Part shown: positions 50,532 to 59,038 of the stretch, piece after piece
Position numbering within the stretch: the stretch's first letter is position 1
Layout of the letters: the number at the start of each line of letters is the position of its first letter
Source: Actinomadura_C alba
GTDB taxonomy: Bacteria > Actinomycetota > Actinomycetes > Streptosporangiales > Streptosporangiaceae
DNA: 64,000 bases
Assembly: GCF_039530285.1 (NCBI RefSeq)
Contig: NZ_BAAAOK010000071.1
Coordinates: 1 to 64,000, forward strand
Direction: 5' to 3'
Notes under the pieces: generated by a model
What the model was told of the DNA's origin: nothing
Databases searched by the model: none
The model's input: the letters and a program-made list of their open reading frames with translations, nothing else
Translations under genes and position numbers: made by a program

Positions 50532-51176
50532 TCAGTAGACGTTCACGCCGAAGGCGTTGAGCGCGGGAAGGATCGGCTGGAAGTAGGTGACCCCACCGCT
50601 GGTGCAGTTGCCGGAGCCGCCGACGGTCAGGCCGAGCGCCGTCGTACCGGAGAAGAACGGCCCCCCGAAATCCCCGGGCTCGGCGCACACGTTGGTCCGC
50701 ACCAGCCCGGTGAAAGTGCCCTCGGGGAAGGTCACCGTCTGGTTCAACGCCGTGACGGTGCCGCACCGGAGGCCGGTGACGGGACCGCTGCGGCACACCG
50801 ACTGGCCGACGAAGGCGTTGCCCGCGGAGACGATGTCCTGCGACCCCGGCCAGAGGTGGACGCTGCCGAGTTTGGTCACCGCGGGGTTGGTGTAGCGGAC
50901 GATCGAGGTGTTCCCGGTCGAGCCGGCCGTGGTCCCGAGCACGATCGTCAATGCCGGATCCGCGTACCAGGTGCCGGCGACGGTCGCGCAGCGCGCCCCC
51001 AGGACGAAGTAGTAGGTGGTGCCGCTGCGGACGTTGAACCCCAGCGTGCACCGGGAGCCGGCCGAATAGACGGGCAGCCCGCCCTCGGTCGCGGTCGCGG
51101 CCTGCGCGCCGGGCGAGGGGAGCAGTGCGCTGATCACACTCGCGGCGACGACCAGTGCTGCGGTACGGAATCTCAC
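50532..51176 (-). CDS. S1-family (streptogrisin-like) secreted protein lacking catalytic triad
   Basis: 214 residues from GTG 51176, with GGAGG 5 nt upstream and a signal peptide (VRFRTAALVVAASVISALLP ... GAQAA). The chymotrypsin fold is clear (RCTLGFNVRSGTTYYFVLGA, SIVRYTNPAVTKLG, VCRSGPVTGLRCGTVTALNQ, LVRTNVCAEPGDFGGPFFSG). All six expected Cys are kept. But the His of T-A-G-H-C is Arg62 (LGARCA), the Asp of NDYxIVRYT is gone (GNTSIVRYT), and the Ser of GDSGGP is Phe170 (GDFGGP). It lacks the pro-region of true streptogrisins. So it is a folded but non-proteolytic relative, perhaps a binding protein or inhibitor. Confidence 0.85.
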   Translation of the reverse strand: MRFRTAALVVAASVISALLPSPGAQAATATEGGLPVYSAGSRCTLGFNVRSGTTYYFVLGARCATVAGTWYADPALTIVLGTTAGSTGNTSIVRYTNPAVTKLGSVHLWPGSQDIVSAGNAFVGQSVCRSGPVTGLRCGTVTALNQTVTFPEGTFTGLVRTNVCAEPGDFGGPFFSGTTALGLTVGGSGNCTSGGVTYFQPILPALNAFGVNVY

Positions 51177-51338
51177 GGAGGCCTCCAGCCGGGGTTCGTA
51201 CGCCGAGGCGACGGACGTATGCGCTTTCCCGGATAGTGCGGAACCCTCCGCGCACCGGCAAGGCGCAGAACCTGCCAAGATGACCGACCGTCGGCTGTCA
51301 ACCACGAGGCGGGGCGCACCTGTGGGGCGTTCGCGGCT

Positions 51339-51980
51339 TCACGTCGGAAAGCCGTGCCGGCCGTGGAGGCGTACGAACGCGGCCAAGGTCACGACCTTCT
51401 TGCGGGTCAGCCCGGTGGCGGTGCGCTCGAAGAGCACGACGTCCTCCTGGCCGCCGGGGCCGATGGGCTGTACGAGCCGGCCGCCGGGCCGAAGCTGCTC
51501 GATCAGTGGTGCGGGTACCTCGGTGAATGCGGCCGACACGATGATGGCGTCATAGGGAGCACGGTCGGGCGCACCGCAGCTGCCATCCCCGGCCAGCAGC
51601 TCTACGTTGTCGATGCCGTGCTCGGCGAGGTTCCGCTCGGCCTGCCGCATGAGGTCGGGCAACCGCTCGACGCTCACGACGTCGCCCACCAGGTAGGCCA
51701 GGAGCGCGGTCTGATAGCCGAGGCCGGTGCCGACCTCCAGTACGTGCTCGCCCCCTTCGAGGCCGAGGCTTTCGATCATTCGCGCCGACAGGGACGGTTG
51801 AGTGGTCACCTGGCCGTGCCCGATCCCGATGGGCATGTCCTCATAAGCCGAGCCGGCATGGTCGACAGGGACGAATCCCGCCCGGGGTGTCATGCGAACG
51901 GCCTCGATCAGGCGTTCGTCGCAGATGCCCGCCGCCAGGACGGCCTGAACGAGAGCCTCCGAAAAGGCGTTCGCGGTCAC
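51339..51980 (-). CDS. pcm: Protein-L-isoaspartate O-methyltransferase-like protein
   Basis: 213 residues from GTG 51980 (VTANAFSEALVQAVLAAGIC). It contains RLIEAVRMTPRAGFVPVDHA, YEDMPIGIGHGQVTTQPSLS (acceptor-binding, here TTQPS for the usual ISQPY/T), the SAM motif VLEVGTGLGYQTALLAYL, VVSVERLPDLMRQAERNL, YDAIIVSAAFTEVPAPLIEQ and LRPGGRLVQPIG. The enzyme methylates isoaspartyl residues to start their repair, or in some relatives modifies peptides. Upstream, the remnant of a PH-like gene tail (52012-52086) reads into it without a stop, giving a longer frame that is unlikely to be translated. Confidence 0.85.
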   Translation of the reverse strand: MTANAFSEALVQAVLAAGICDERLIEAVRMTPRAGFVPVDHAGSAYEDMPIGIGHGQVTTQPSLSARMIESLGLEGGEHVLEVGTGLGYQTALLAYLVGDVVSVERLPDLMRQAERNLAEHGIDNVELLAGDGSCGAPDRAPYDAIIVSAAFTEVPAPLIEQLRPGGRLVQPIGPGGQEDVVLFERTATGLTRKKVVTLAAFVRLHGRHGFPT

Positions 51981-52011
51981 ATGGTCCACCCTAGGCAGTT
52001 CGGGTGCGCAG

Positions 52012-52086
52012 GGATGGATTCGGACCCGGCCCTGAGAGAAGTGGGCGAGTGCCTGGTCCATGTCCTCGATAGGCCGGCGGAGGCCG
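52012..52086 (-). pseudogene. 3' fragment of a PH-like protein gene, stop lost
   Basis: Encodes GLRRPIEDMDQALAHFSQGR VRIHP-type text, as at the end of the 2438-3076 gene. The original TGA has become TGC, so the frame runs on toward the pcm-like gene. It shows that a PH-like gene once stood upstream of this pcm-like gene. Confidence 0.65.
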
Positions 52087-52201
52087 CGCGCGACTGGTCA
52101 TGACCATCGGCTATCACAGCGGGTCTTGGACCGCGGTACGGCGGAGCCGCGAGCATGACATGGGTCTCCTCACCGAACGACTCCGCACGACGGGAGCTCC
52201 C

Positions 52202-53122
52202 ATGCCAGATCCGACCCCGAGTGACCTCGGACTCACCCGGCGGAACATCATCGCCGCGGGCACCATAGGCGCCGCGGGGCTGGCCGCCACGGCAATCGGC
52301 ACACCCGCTCGGGCCAACACCCAGGAGCCGCCTGATCCCGCGACCGGCAGAGCGAATCCGCGAGGCCGGTTCGCCGGGAAGGTGGTCCTGGTCACCGGGG
52401 CGACCTCGGGTATAGGCAAGGCGACCGCGTATGAGTTCGCCCGCGAGGGCGCCCGGGTGTTCTTCTGCGGGCGCCGCACCGAGCTGGGTCAGCGGAACCA
52501 GCAGGAGATCCGCGACTTCGGCGGCGACGCGACGTACATGCGTGCCGACGTGTCGAGCGAACGCGATGTCAGGGCGTTCGTGGACGCGTGCGTGCGCCGT
52601 CACGGGCGCATCGACATCGCGTTCAACAATGCCGGAATCGAGAGCCCGAAGGCAGCCCCGCTGCACGAGCAGACGCTCGCCGACTTCGAACGGGTCTGGC
52701 GGACCAACACCGCCGGGGTGTTCGTGTCGATGAAGTACGAGATCCCGCACATGCTCCGGCAGCGCGGCGGGATCATCGTGAACACGGCCTCGATCTCCGC
52801 CGAGGTCGGGTTCGCCACCATCTCCCCGTACAACTCCAGCAAGCACGGCGTCGCCTCGCTCACCAAGGTCGCCGCGCTGGAGTACGCGGAGCGGAACATC
52901 CGCGTCAACGCCCTGGCCCCGGGCGCCGTCGACACCCCGATGTTGCGCAGGGCGGCGGAGGCGTTCGGCGTCACCTATGAGCAGATCGCCCAGGACTACC
53001 CGATCAAGAGGATCGTGGAGCCGGTGGAGATGGCGCGTGTGGTGATGTGGCTCGCCTCCGACGACGCGACGGCGGTGATCGGCACCGACATCGACGCATC
53101 CGGGGGCTTCCTGACCGGCTGA
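52202..53122 (+). CDS. Tat-exported short-chain dehydrogenase/reductase
   Basis: 306 residues from ATG 52202, with GGGAG 6 nt upstream. The N-terminus has a Tat signal: twin Arg in LTRRNIIAAGTIGAAGLAAT and a cleavage-like TPARA. Then a complete classical SDR: TGATSGIG, GRRTE after strand 2, NNAGIES, catalytic Ser in NTASISAEVGF, YNSSK, PGAVDTPMLRR, and C-terminal GTDIDASGGFLTG. The fold and cofactor are usual; export is not, because NAD(P)H is absent outside the cell unless the enzyme is exported with bound cofactor, which Tat allows. Substrate unknown. Confidence 0.85.
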   Translation: MPDPTPSDLGLTRRNIIAAGTIGAAGLAATAIGTPARANTQEPPDPATGRANPRGRFAGKVVLVTGATSGIGKATAYEFAREGARVFFCGRRTELGQRNQQEIRDFGGDATYMRADVSSERDVRAFVDACVRRHGRIDIAFNNAGIESPKAAPLHEQTLADFERVWRTNTAGVFVSMKYEIPHMLRQRGGIIVNTASISAEVGFATISPYNSSKHGVASLTKVAALEYAERNIRVNALAPGAVDTPMLRRAAEAFGVTYEQIAQDYPIKRIVEPVEMARVVMWLASDDATAVIGTDIDASGGFLTG

Positions 53123-53268
53123 TACCGGCCCCACGATCGGATCCGGCCCACGGGCCCGGGTCGCCCACACGCACTCGCCCCGGCTCGGTGACACGTCAGG
53201 TCTCGCGCCTACGCGTCCACCGAACCGGGGCGACTGCGCTTGTCACCGGAACGGGTCTTGAGCCGGGG

Positions 53269-54804
53269 TCAGTGCATCGGCATGGGCGCGTCGGCCGGCG
53301 ACTCCTCCGGCCTACGGCGTGGCAGCAGCAGCGCCGGGATGAACGCCAGGGCGAGCAGGCCCAGCGCCCACCAGTAGGTGCTCTGGAAGGCTTCCGCCAT
53401 CGGACCGACGATCTTCTGCATGGCCTCCGGCGGGACGTCCCGGGTGGCGGAGAGACCCCCACCCCCCTGGGCACCGAGCTTGTCGGCCAGGTTGTTGGCG
53501 AGCAGTACGGACAACAGCGCGGTGCCGACAGAGGCCGACACCTGCTGGATGATGTTCAGCATCGTGCTGGCCCTCGGCACCTCGTCGTGTACGAGGGTCT
53601 GGATCGCCGCCGCCATCGTGGGCATCATCGTCATGCCCAGGCCCATGCCCATGACGAACAGCACCGAGCCGAGCACCCAGTACGAGGTGTCGGCCTGCAG
53701 GACCGCGGTGAAGGCGGCCACCGAGCCGACGACGACGACCATGCCCATCAGGACGACCCGGCCCGGGCCGATGCGGTCGGTGAGCCTGCCGCCGATCGGC
53801 ATCGTGACCATCGCGCCGAGGCCCTGCGGGGCGAGCAGCAGGCCGGAGGCCAACGCGCTTTCCTGCCGCACCAACTGGTAGTACAGGGGCAGCAGGAGCA
53901 TGGCGCCCATGAACGCGCACATGAACAACACCATGGTGCCCGAGGCCGCGGCGACCGCGGGCCGCTTGAGCAGCCGCAGGTCGATCAGCGGGACCTTGGC
54001 GGTCAACGCGCGGATCGCGAACAGGACGACCAGCACCGCTCCCGCGATCGTGGTGATGAGGACCTCGGCCGAACTGAAGTCGCTCTTCTCCGCGCCCCTC
54101 GCCAGGCCGTAGATGAGCGCGGCCAGGCCGGGCGACAACAGCACGAGGCCGAGGAGGTCGAGGCGTTCGCCCGGGTGCGGGGTGTCGCGCGGCAGGATCC
54201 TCGCGGCGAGGAACAGCGCGACGACGCCGATCGGAAGGTTGATGAAGAAGATCCCGCGCCAGGAGACGTCGTCGACCAGCCAGCCGCCCAGGATCGGTCC
54301 ACAGATCGGCCCGAGCAGCATCGGGATACCGACGACGCTCATCACCTGGCCGACCCGCTTCGGGCCGGCGGCCTGTGTGAGAATCGTCATACCCGCCGGC
54401 ATGATCATTCCGCCGCCCAGGCCCTGCAGGACCCGGAAGACGATCAGCGACTCGGCCGACCAGGCAAAACCGGCCAGCGCCGATCCGATGACGAACAGCC
54501 CGATCGAGATCATGTACAGCCGCTTGGTGCCGAACCTGGCCGAGGCCCAGCCGGTGACCGGGATGACCGTGGCGAGGGCGAGCGTATAGCCGGTGGCCAC
54601 CCACTGGATGGTGGACAACGGAGCGTCGAACTCCGTGGCGAGATGGCTGATCGCGACGTTGACGACGGTCACGTCCAGAATCGACATGATCGCGCCGAGG
54701 ACGACGACCATCGCGACCGCGAGCACGCCCCGATCAAGCCCTCCCGGCGGCGCGGACGCCTCCGGCGGGTCGTCCGCCAACGTGGGTGAAGTCAATGTGC
54801 TCAA
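53269..54804 (-). CDS. MFS drug exporter, DHA2 (14-TM) family
   Basis: 511 residues, TTG start at 54804 about 9 nt after GGGA. Fourteen hydrophobic helices; the first is VLAVAMVVVLGAIMSILDVT with motif D1 LDVTVVNVAISHLATEF. Motif A is GWASARFGTKRLYMISIGLF and motif C is near LGPICGPILGGWLVDDVSWR. These are diagnostic of EmrB/QacA-type proton antiporters. The cytoplasmic C-terminus ends with a Pro/Arg-rich tail. The gene is downstream of the WYL regulator on the same strand, with 160 bp between. It probably exports hydrophobic toxins or natural products. Confidence 0.93.
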   Translation of the reverse strand: MSTLTSPTLADDPPEASAPPGGLDRGVLAVAMVVVLGAIMSILDVTVVNVAISHLATEFDAPLSTIQWVATGYTLALATVIPVTGWASARFGTKRLYMISIGLFVIGSALAGFAWSAESLIVFRVLQGLGGGMIMPAGMTILTQAAGPKRVGQVMSVVGIPMLLGPICGPILGGWLVDDVSWRGIFFINLPIGVVALFLAARILPRDTPHPGERLDLLGLVLLSPGLAALIYGLARGAEKSDFSSAEVLITTIAGAVLVVLFAIRALTAKVPLIDLRLLKRPAVAAASGTMVLFMCAFMGAMLLLPLYYQLVRQESALASGLLLAPQGLGAMVTMPIGGRLTDRIGPGRVVLMGMVVVVGSVAAFTAVLQADTSYWVLGSVLFVMGMGLGMTMMPTMAAAIQTLVHDEVPRASTMLNIIQQVSASVGTALLSVLLANNLADKLGAQGGGGLSATRDVPPEAMQKIVGPMAEAFQSTYWWALGLLALAFIPALLLPRRRPEESPADAPMPMH

Positions 54805-54967
54805 CGCAGTGTTCCCATCGTGAAAAAGCCGCCCAAGGGGCGGTTAGGTGCTGATTCAGGGTTGTTCTACACATCATGGCTGGTGGCACCGACACTTTGG
54901 CAAGCGGATATAGCTCACCGCGGCGGCCGTCGCCGCGGACCCGGTCGCCGCGGAGCGGTCGTGGGTT

Positions 54968-55945
54968 TCAGCCGGCGGGATCCGGCCGACGTGCCGCGTC
55001 CGCCAGACGGTCGGCGAGCGCGCGGATGTGCTCGACCAGCTCGGGCGGTTCGTGCACCTCGAACCCGACACCCATCAGCGCGACCCACAGGGCCATCGCG
55101 TCCAGCGAGTTCGACCCGCAGGTCAGCACGCACGTCCGCGCGTCGACGGGCTCGACCGTCGCCGTCGTCGGGGACATCCGCTCGGCCACGACGGCCGCCG
55201 GAGCGTGCACGGTGAACCGGCCCTGGTAGCGGTACGGCGCGTTGGAGATACCCCGCGAGGTGTACGCGACGAGGTCGGCATCGGGCGGCTCGCGGGGGAC
55301 GAAGCGCGGGCCGCCCGGTGTGCGCAGGCTCACCCGATCGAGGCGGAAGGTGCGCCACCCCGCACGGCTCGTGTCGTACGCCACCAGATACCAGCGCCGC
55401 CCGGCGGCCACGAGGCGATGGGGCTCCACCAGCCGACTGCTCTCGCTGCCGTCGTGCGACCGGTAGTCGATGCGCAGGCTCTCATGGTCGCGGCAGGCCG
55501 CCGCGACGGCGGTCAGTACGTGCGGGGCGACCGTGGGCCCGGCGGCCGGCATCGGGACGGTCATGGACTGCAGCGCGTGGACGCGGTGCCGCAACCGGGA
55601 CGGCAGCACCCGCTCCAACTTGGCGAGCGCCCGCACCGAGCTCTCCTCGATCCCGGCCACGGTGCCACCGGCCGCGGTGCGCAACCCCACGGCGACCGCC
55701 ACCGCCTCGTCGTCGTCGAGCAGCAGCGGCGGCAGATCCGATCCCGCGCCGAGCCGGTACCCGGACACACCGGCACTGGCGTGTACGGGGTAGCCGAGCC
55801 GGCGCAGCCTGTCCACGTCGCGACGGACCGTACGCGGGGTAACACCGAGCCGCTCCGCGAGCTCCGCACCGGACCAGTCCCGATGAATCTGCAGCAGCGA
55901 GAGCAGCCTGAGCAGGCGAGCCGAGGTCTCCAACACGTTCTCCAC
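54968..55945 (-). CDS. YafY/WYL-domain transcriptional regulator
   Basis: 325 residues. N-terminal HTH_11 (RLLRLLSLLQIHRDWSGAEL, AERLGVTPRTVRRDVDRLRR, LGYPVHASAGVSGYRLG), a WYL domain (SLRIDYRSHDGSESSRLVEP, RWYLVAYDTSRAGWRTFRLD) and a WCX C-terminal extension. Such regulators bind nucleic-acid-like or other ligands through the WYL fold and often control neighbouring genes. It is divergent from the epoxide hydrolase across 54 bp and could also affect the MFS exporter downstream. Confidence 0.9.
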   Translation of the reverse strand: MENVLETSARLLRLLSLLQIHRDWSGAELAERLGVTPRTVRRDVDRLRRLGYPVHASAGVSGYRLGAGSDLPPLLLDDDEAVAVAVGLRTAAGGTVAGIEESSVRALAKLERVLPSRLRHRVHALQSMTVPMPAAGPTVAPHVLTAVAAACRDHESLRIDYRSHDGSESSRLVEPHRLVAAGRRWYLVAYDTSRAGWRTFRLDRVSLRTPGGPRFVPREPPDADLVAYTSRGISNAPYRYQGRFTVHAPAAVVAERMSPTTATVEPVDARTCVLTCGSNSLDAMALWVALMGVGFEVHEPPELVEHIRALADRLADAARRPDPAG

Positions 55946-55986
55946 TGTGCCCGATGCCTAGGACCGCGCCTGTCCCCACCGGCTCC

Positions 55987-55999
55987 TAACGTCCGCCCC
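55987..55999 (+). promoter_or_regulatory. Leaderless promoter of the epoxide hydrolase gene
   Basis: TAACGT (55987-55992) lies 7 nt before ATG 56000, matching the ABC exporter promoter at 4702 in sequence and spacing. No Shine-Dalgarno sequence. Confidence 0.55.
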
Positions 56000-57118
56000 A
56001 TGACGAACACATCCGAGATCCGCCCCTTCCGTGTCGACATCCCCCAGGCCGACCTGGACGACCTTCGCGACCGGCTGGGCCGTACCCGCTGGCCCAGTGA
56101 GGTAGGCGGCCAGGGCTGGAGCCGCGGCGTACCGGTCGACTACCTCAAGGAGCTGGCCGCGTACTGGGCCGACGGCTACGACTGGCGCGCCTGGGAGGCC
56201 AGGCTGAACGCCCACCCGCAGTTCACCACCGAGATCGACGGGCAGAACATCCACTTCCTGCACATCCGATCCGGCGAGGACGACGCCCTGCCGCTGATCC
56301 TCACGCACGGCTGGCCCGGCTCGATCATCGAGTTCCTCGACCTGATCGAGCCGCTGTCGCGGGACTTCCACCTGGTCATCCCGTCGATCCCCGGCTTCGG
56401 CTTCTCCGGTCCGACCGGCGAGGCCGGCTGGACGACCCAGCGCATCGCCGCCGCCTGGGCCGAGCTCATGAGCAGGCTCGGCTACGAGAGGTACGGCGCG
56501 CAGGGCGGCGACTTCGGCAGCGGCATCTCCCGTGCGCTCAGCCTCATCGCCCCGGAGAACGTCGTCGCCGTACACGTCAACGGGGGCACGACGTACCCGA
56601 GCGTCGGCGAAGACGAGCCCACGCTCACCGAGCGCGAGCGGGCCAGGGTGCGGCGGATGAACGAGTTCATGAACGAGGCGGGCGGCTACATCGCCATCCA
56701 GTCGACCAGGCCGCAGACCCTCGCCTACGGCCTGACCGACTCGCCCGCCGGCCAGCTCGCCTGGATCGTCGACAAGATCAGGGACATGACCGACCTGGCC
56801 AAGGAACTCCCGCATGAGGCGATCGACCGCGACCTGCTGCTCACCAACATCACGATCTACTGGCTGACCGGCACCGCGGGCTCCTCGGGCGCGCTCTACT
56901 ACGAGGACGGGCAGACGTGGGGAGAGCAGGAGGTGTCGTCCGTACCGCTCGGCGTGGCGCTGTTCGGCACCCAGGACATCGCGCTGCGCCGTGACGAAGA
57001 GAAGATCAACAACCTCGTGCGCTGGTCCGACTTCGACGAGGGCGGCCACTTCGCGGCGATGGAGGCGCCCGGCCTGCTGCTCGCCGACATCCGCGAGTTC
57101 TTCGCCGGCCGCCGCTGA
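56000..57118 (+). CDS. Epoxide hydrolase, EHN family alpha/beta hydrolase
   Basis: 372 residues. The N-terminal EHN domain (IRPFRVDIPQADLDDLRDRL, TRWPSEVGGQGWSRGVPVDY) leads into an alpha/beta fold with oxyanion HGWPGSIIEFLDLI, nucleophile elbow GAQGGDFGSGISRAL (Asp in GGDFG), and FVPSIPGFGFSGP-type text. A lid domain follows, with IYWLTGTAGSSGALYYE, and the final His in DEGGHFAAMEAPGLL. The enzyme opens epoxides to diols; microsomal-type members act on hydrophobic or xenobiotic epoxides. It is divergent from the WYL regulator. A strong inverted repeat lies downstream. Confidence 0.93.
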   Translation: MTNTSEIRPFRVDIPQADLDDLRDRLGRTRWPSEVGGQGWSRGVPVDYLKELAAYWADGYDWRAWEARLNAHPQFTTEIDGQNIHFLHIRSGEDDALPLILTHGWPGSIIEFLDLIEPLSRDFHLVIPSIPGFGFSGPTGEAGWTTQRIAAAWAELMSRLGYERYGAQGGDFGSGISRALSLIAPENVVAVHVNGGTTYPSVGEDEPTLTERERARVRRMNEFMNEAGGYIAIQSTRPQTLAYGLTDSPAGQLAWIVDKIRDMTDLAKELPHEAIDRDLLLTNITIYWLTGTAGSSGALYYEDGQTWGEQEVSSVPLGVALFGTQDIALRRDEEKINNLVRWSDFDEGGHFAAMEAPGLLLADIREFFAGRR

Positions 57119-57146
57119 CCTCGCGGGCGGCGTCTCAGCACGTGAT

Positions 57147-57188
57147 GATCAAGGATCGGGGTACGCCGGGGTGCCCGGATCCTTGATC
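57147..57188. terminator. Hairpin between epoxide hydrolase and MarR genes
   Basis: GATCAAGGATC (57147-57157) and GATCCTTGATC (57178-57188) are perfect 11-bp arms around a 20-nt G/C-rich loop, 29 bp after the stop codon. Confidence 0.7.
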
Positions 57189-57233
57189 GACAGTATCGGT
57201 CGACCGGCCCGGTGTGACGAAGTGTACATAGGG

Positions 57234-57264
57234 TATCTATATAGAACAGCTATATATTGGTCCT
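57234..57264 (+). promoter_or_regulatory. MarR operator and leaderless promoter of the P450 operon
   Basis: In an unusually A+T-rich stretch, TATAG-type arms form an inverted repeat: TATATAG (57238-57244) and CTATATA (57250-57256), 5 nt apart. TATATT at 57253-57258 lies 6 nt before the GTG at 57265 and serves as a -10 box. The overlap implies autorepression by the MarR product of the whole operon. Confidence 0.7.
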
Positions 57265-57753
57265 GTGGCGTTGAGTGAGCAGGACCAGATGGAGACGGCG
57301 CGGGCCCTGGAGGAGATCTCCCGGTTCGTGGTGCGACAGATGGCGGCGCTGCCCGAGATCGGCTTCACCGCCATCGCAGCGCTCTCGATGCTCGAATCGG
57401 CGGGTCCGCGCCGGATCACCGAACTGGCCGTCGACGAGGGCATCAGCCAGCCGTCGATGACCGCGATGGTCTCCCGGCTGGAACGGCACGGCCTCGTGGA
57501 ACGGCGGCGTGATCCATCAGACGGCCGGATAGTGCTGGTCGCCATCACCGGTGCCGGCCGGGAGGTGATCCGGCGTCGCCGCGCCGGGCGGGTGGCCTTC
57601 CTGTCCAGCCTCATCGGCTCACTCGATCCCACCGAACAGCGCGCGCTCGCCGACGCCGCCCCGGCGCTGCGTCACCTGACCGACCACACAGTGGTGGCGG
57701 CGGCACTGCACGCCGCCAAGCGGGCCACCGCGGAGGAACGTGGCAGGAAGTGA
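57265..57753 (+). CDS. MarR-family transcriptional regulator
   Basis: 162 residues, leaderless GTG start. The winged HTH lies at about 40-110: ITELAVDEGISQPSMTAMVS, RLERHGLVERRRDPSDGRIV, LVAITGAGREVIRRRRAGRV, with the DxRxxx wing motif DPSDGRI. Helices at both ends form the dimer and ligand site. First gene of an operon; the P450 gene starts 7 nt after its stop codon. It probably responds to the P450 substrate or a related lipid or phenolic compound. Confidence 0.92.
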   Translation: MALSEQDQMETARALEEISRFVVRQMAALPEIGFTAIAALSMLESAGPRRITELAVDEGISQPSMTAMVSRLERHGLVERRRDPSDGRIVLVAITGAGREVIRRRRAGRVAFLSSLIGSLDPTEQRALADAAPALRHLTDHTVVAAALHAAKRATAEERGRK

Positions 57754-57760
57754 GAGAGAC

Positions 57761-59005
57761 ATGTCCTTACACATCGCCGATTCGGGAGCGCCCGCGCAAC
57801 CGGACGGCATCCCGGACTATCCGATGCCCAGGGCGGCCGGCTGCCCCTTCGACCCGGCCCCGGCACTGAGGGACCTGCGGGCCGAGGCGCCGCTCGTCAA
57901 GGTCCGCACGTGGGACGGCAGCACGCCGTGGCTGGTCACCCGCCATGCCGAGCAGCGCGCATTACTGGCCGACCGGCGGATCAGCGCCGACGTCACCCGT
58001 CCCGGCTACCCGCACGTCACCGCCGCATCGCGCGAGCGCAGGCTGCGGACACGGGCCTTCATCGGCATGGACGACCCCGAGCACGCCCGGCTGCGCCGCA
58101 TGGTGACCGCCCCGTTCGCCATCAAGCGCGTCGAGGCGCTGCGCCCGGCGATCCAGCGCATAGTGGACCGCCTCATCGACGACATGCTCGCCGGCCCCAA
58201 GCCGGTCGACCTCGTACAGGCATTCGCCCTGCCCGTGCCGTCGCTGGTGATCTGTGAGCTGCTCGGCGTGCCGTACGCCGACCACGACTTCTTCCAGCGC
58301 AACACCAGAGTCCTCGTCAATCGTGACCAGCCACCGGAGGCGATGCGGGAGGCCGTGGACGCTCTGATCGACTATCTGGAGCGCCTGGTCGCCGAGAAAC
58401 TCGCCCACCCCGCCGCTGACCTGCTGTCGAAGCTGGGCGTGGAGCAGGTCAGGAGAGGAGAGCTGACCGCGCACGAGCTCGCCGTGACGGGCATGCTGCT
58501 GCTCGTCGCCGGGCACGAGACCACCGCGAACATGATCGCACTCGGCACGCTGGCGCTGCTGGAGCACCCCGACCAGCTCGCCGCCCTCCGCGCCACCGAC
58601 GACCCCAAGCTGATCGCCGGGGCGGTCGAGGAGCTGCTGCGTTACCTGTCCATCGTCCACTCGGGCCGGCGCAGGGTCGCGCTCGAGGACATCGAGATCG
58701 GTGGCCGGGTCATCCACGCCGGCGACGGCGTGATCATGGCGAACGAAGTGGCCAACCGGGACGAGGACGTGTTCACCGATCCCGACCGGCTCGACGTCCA
58801 CCGGGACGCGCGCGGCCACGTGGCCTTCGGCTTCGGAGTGCACCAGTGCCTCGGCCAGCCGCTCGCCCGGGTGGAGCTCCAGGTCGTCTACGGAACGCTC
58901 TACCGGCGCGTCCCCGGCCTGCGACTCGCCGTCGACCGCGACCAGGTGCCCTTCAAGCACGACGGACTGATCTACGGGGTGTACGAGCTGCCCGTGACCT
59001 GGTGA
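57761..59005 (+). CDS. Cytochrome P450, CYP105-like
   Basis: 414 residues from ATG 57761 (MSLHIADSGAPAQPDGIPDY). I-helix with oxygen-activating AGHETTANMIALG, K-helix ExxR in VEELLRYL, and heme-binding FGFGVHQCLGQPLAR with Cys ligand. PYPMPR-like and CPFDPAPAL text at the start and FIGMDDPEHARLRRMVTAPF are those of bacterial class I P450s, close to CYP105. It needs electrons from a ferredoxin; the gene for one follows after 33 bp. Soluble. The substrate is unknown; CYP105 members hydroxylate varied xenobiotics and natural products. Confidence 0.94.
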   Translation: MSLHIADSGAPAQPDGIPDYPMPRAAGCPFDPAPALRDLRAEAPLVKVRTWDGSTPWLVTRHAEQRALLADRRISADVTRPGYPHVTAASRERRLRTRAFIGMDDPEHARLRRMVTAPFAIKRVEALRPAIQRIVDRLIDDMLAGPKPVDLVQAFALPVPSLVICELLGVPYADHDFFQRNTRVLVNRDQPPEAMREAVDALIDYLERLVAEKLAHPAADLLSKLGVEQVRRGELTAHELAVTGMLLLVAGHETTANMIALGTLALLEHPDQLAALRATDDPKLIAGAVEELLRYLSIVHSGRRRVALEDIEIGGRVIHAGDGVIMANEVANRDEDVFTDPDRLDVHRDARGHVAFGFGVHQCLGQPLARVELQVVYGTLYRRVPGLRLAVDRDQVPFKHDGLIYGVYELPVTW

Positions 59006-59038
59006 TCGGACGGCCAGAGAACGAATGGGGGAGACATC

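Noticed and set aside
53047..54789. 580-codon frame opposite the MFS gene
   Set aside because: Histidine/Arg/Asp-rich shadow of the transporter codons.
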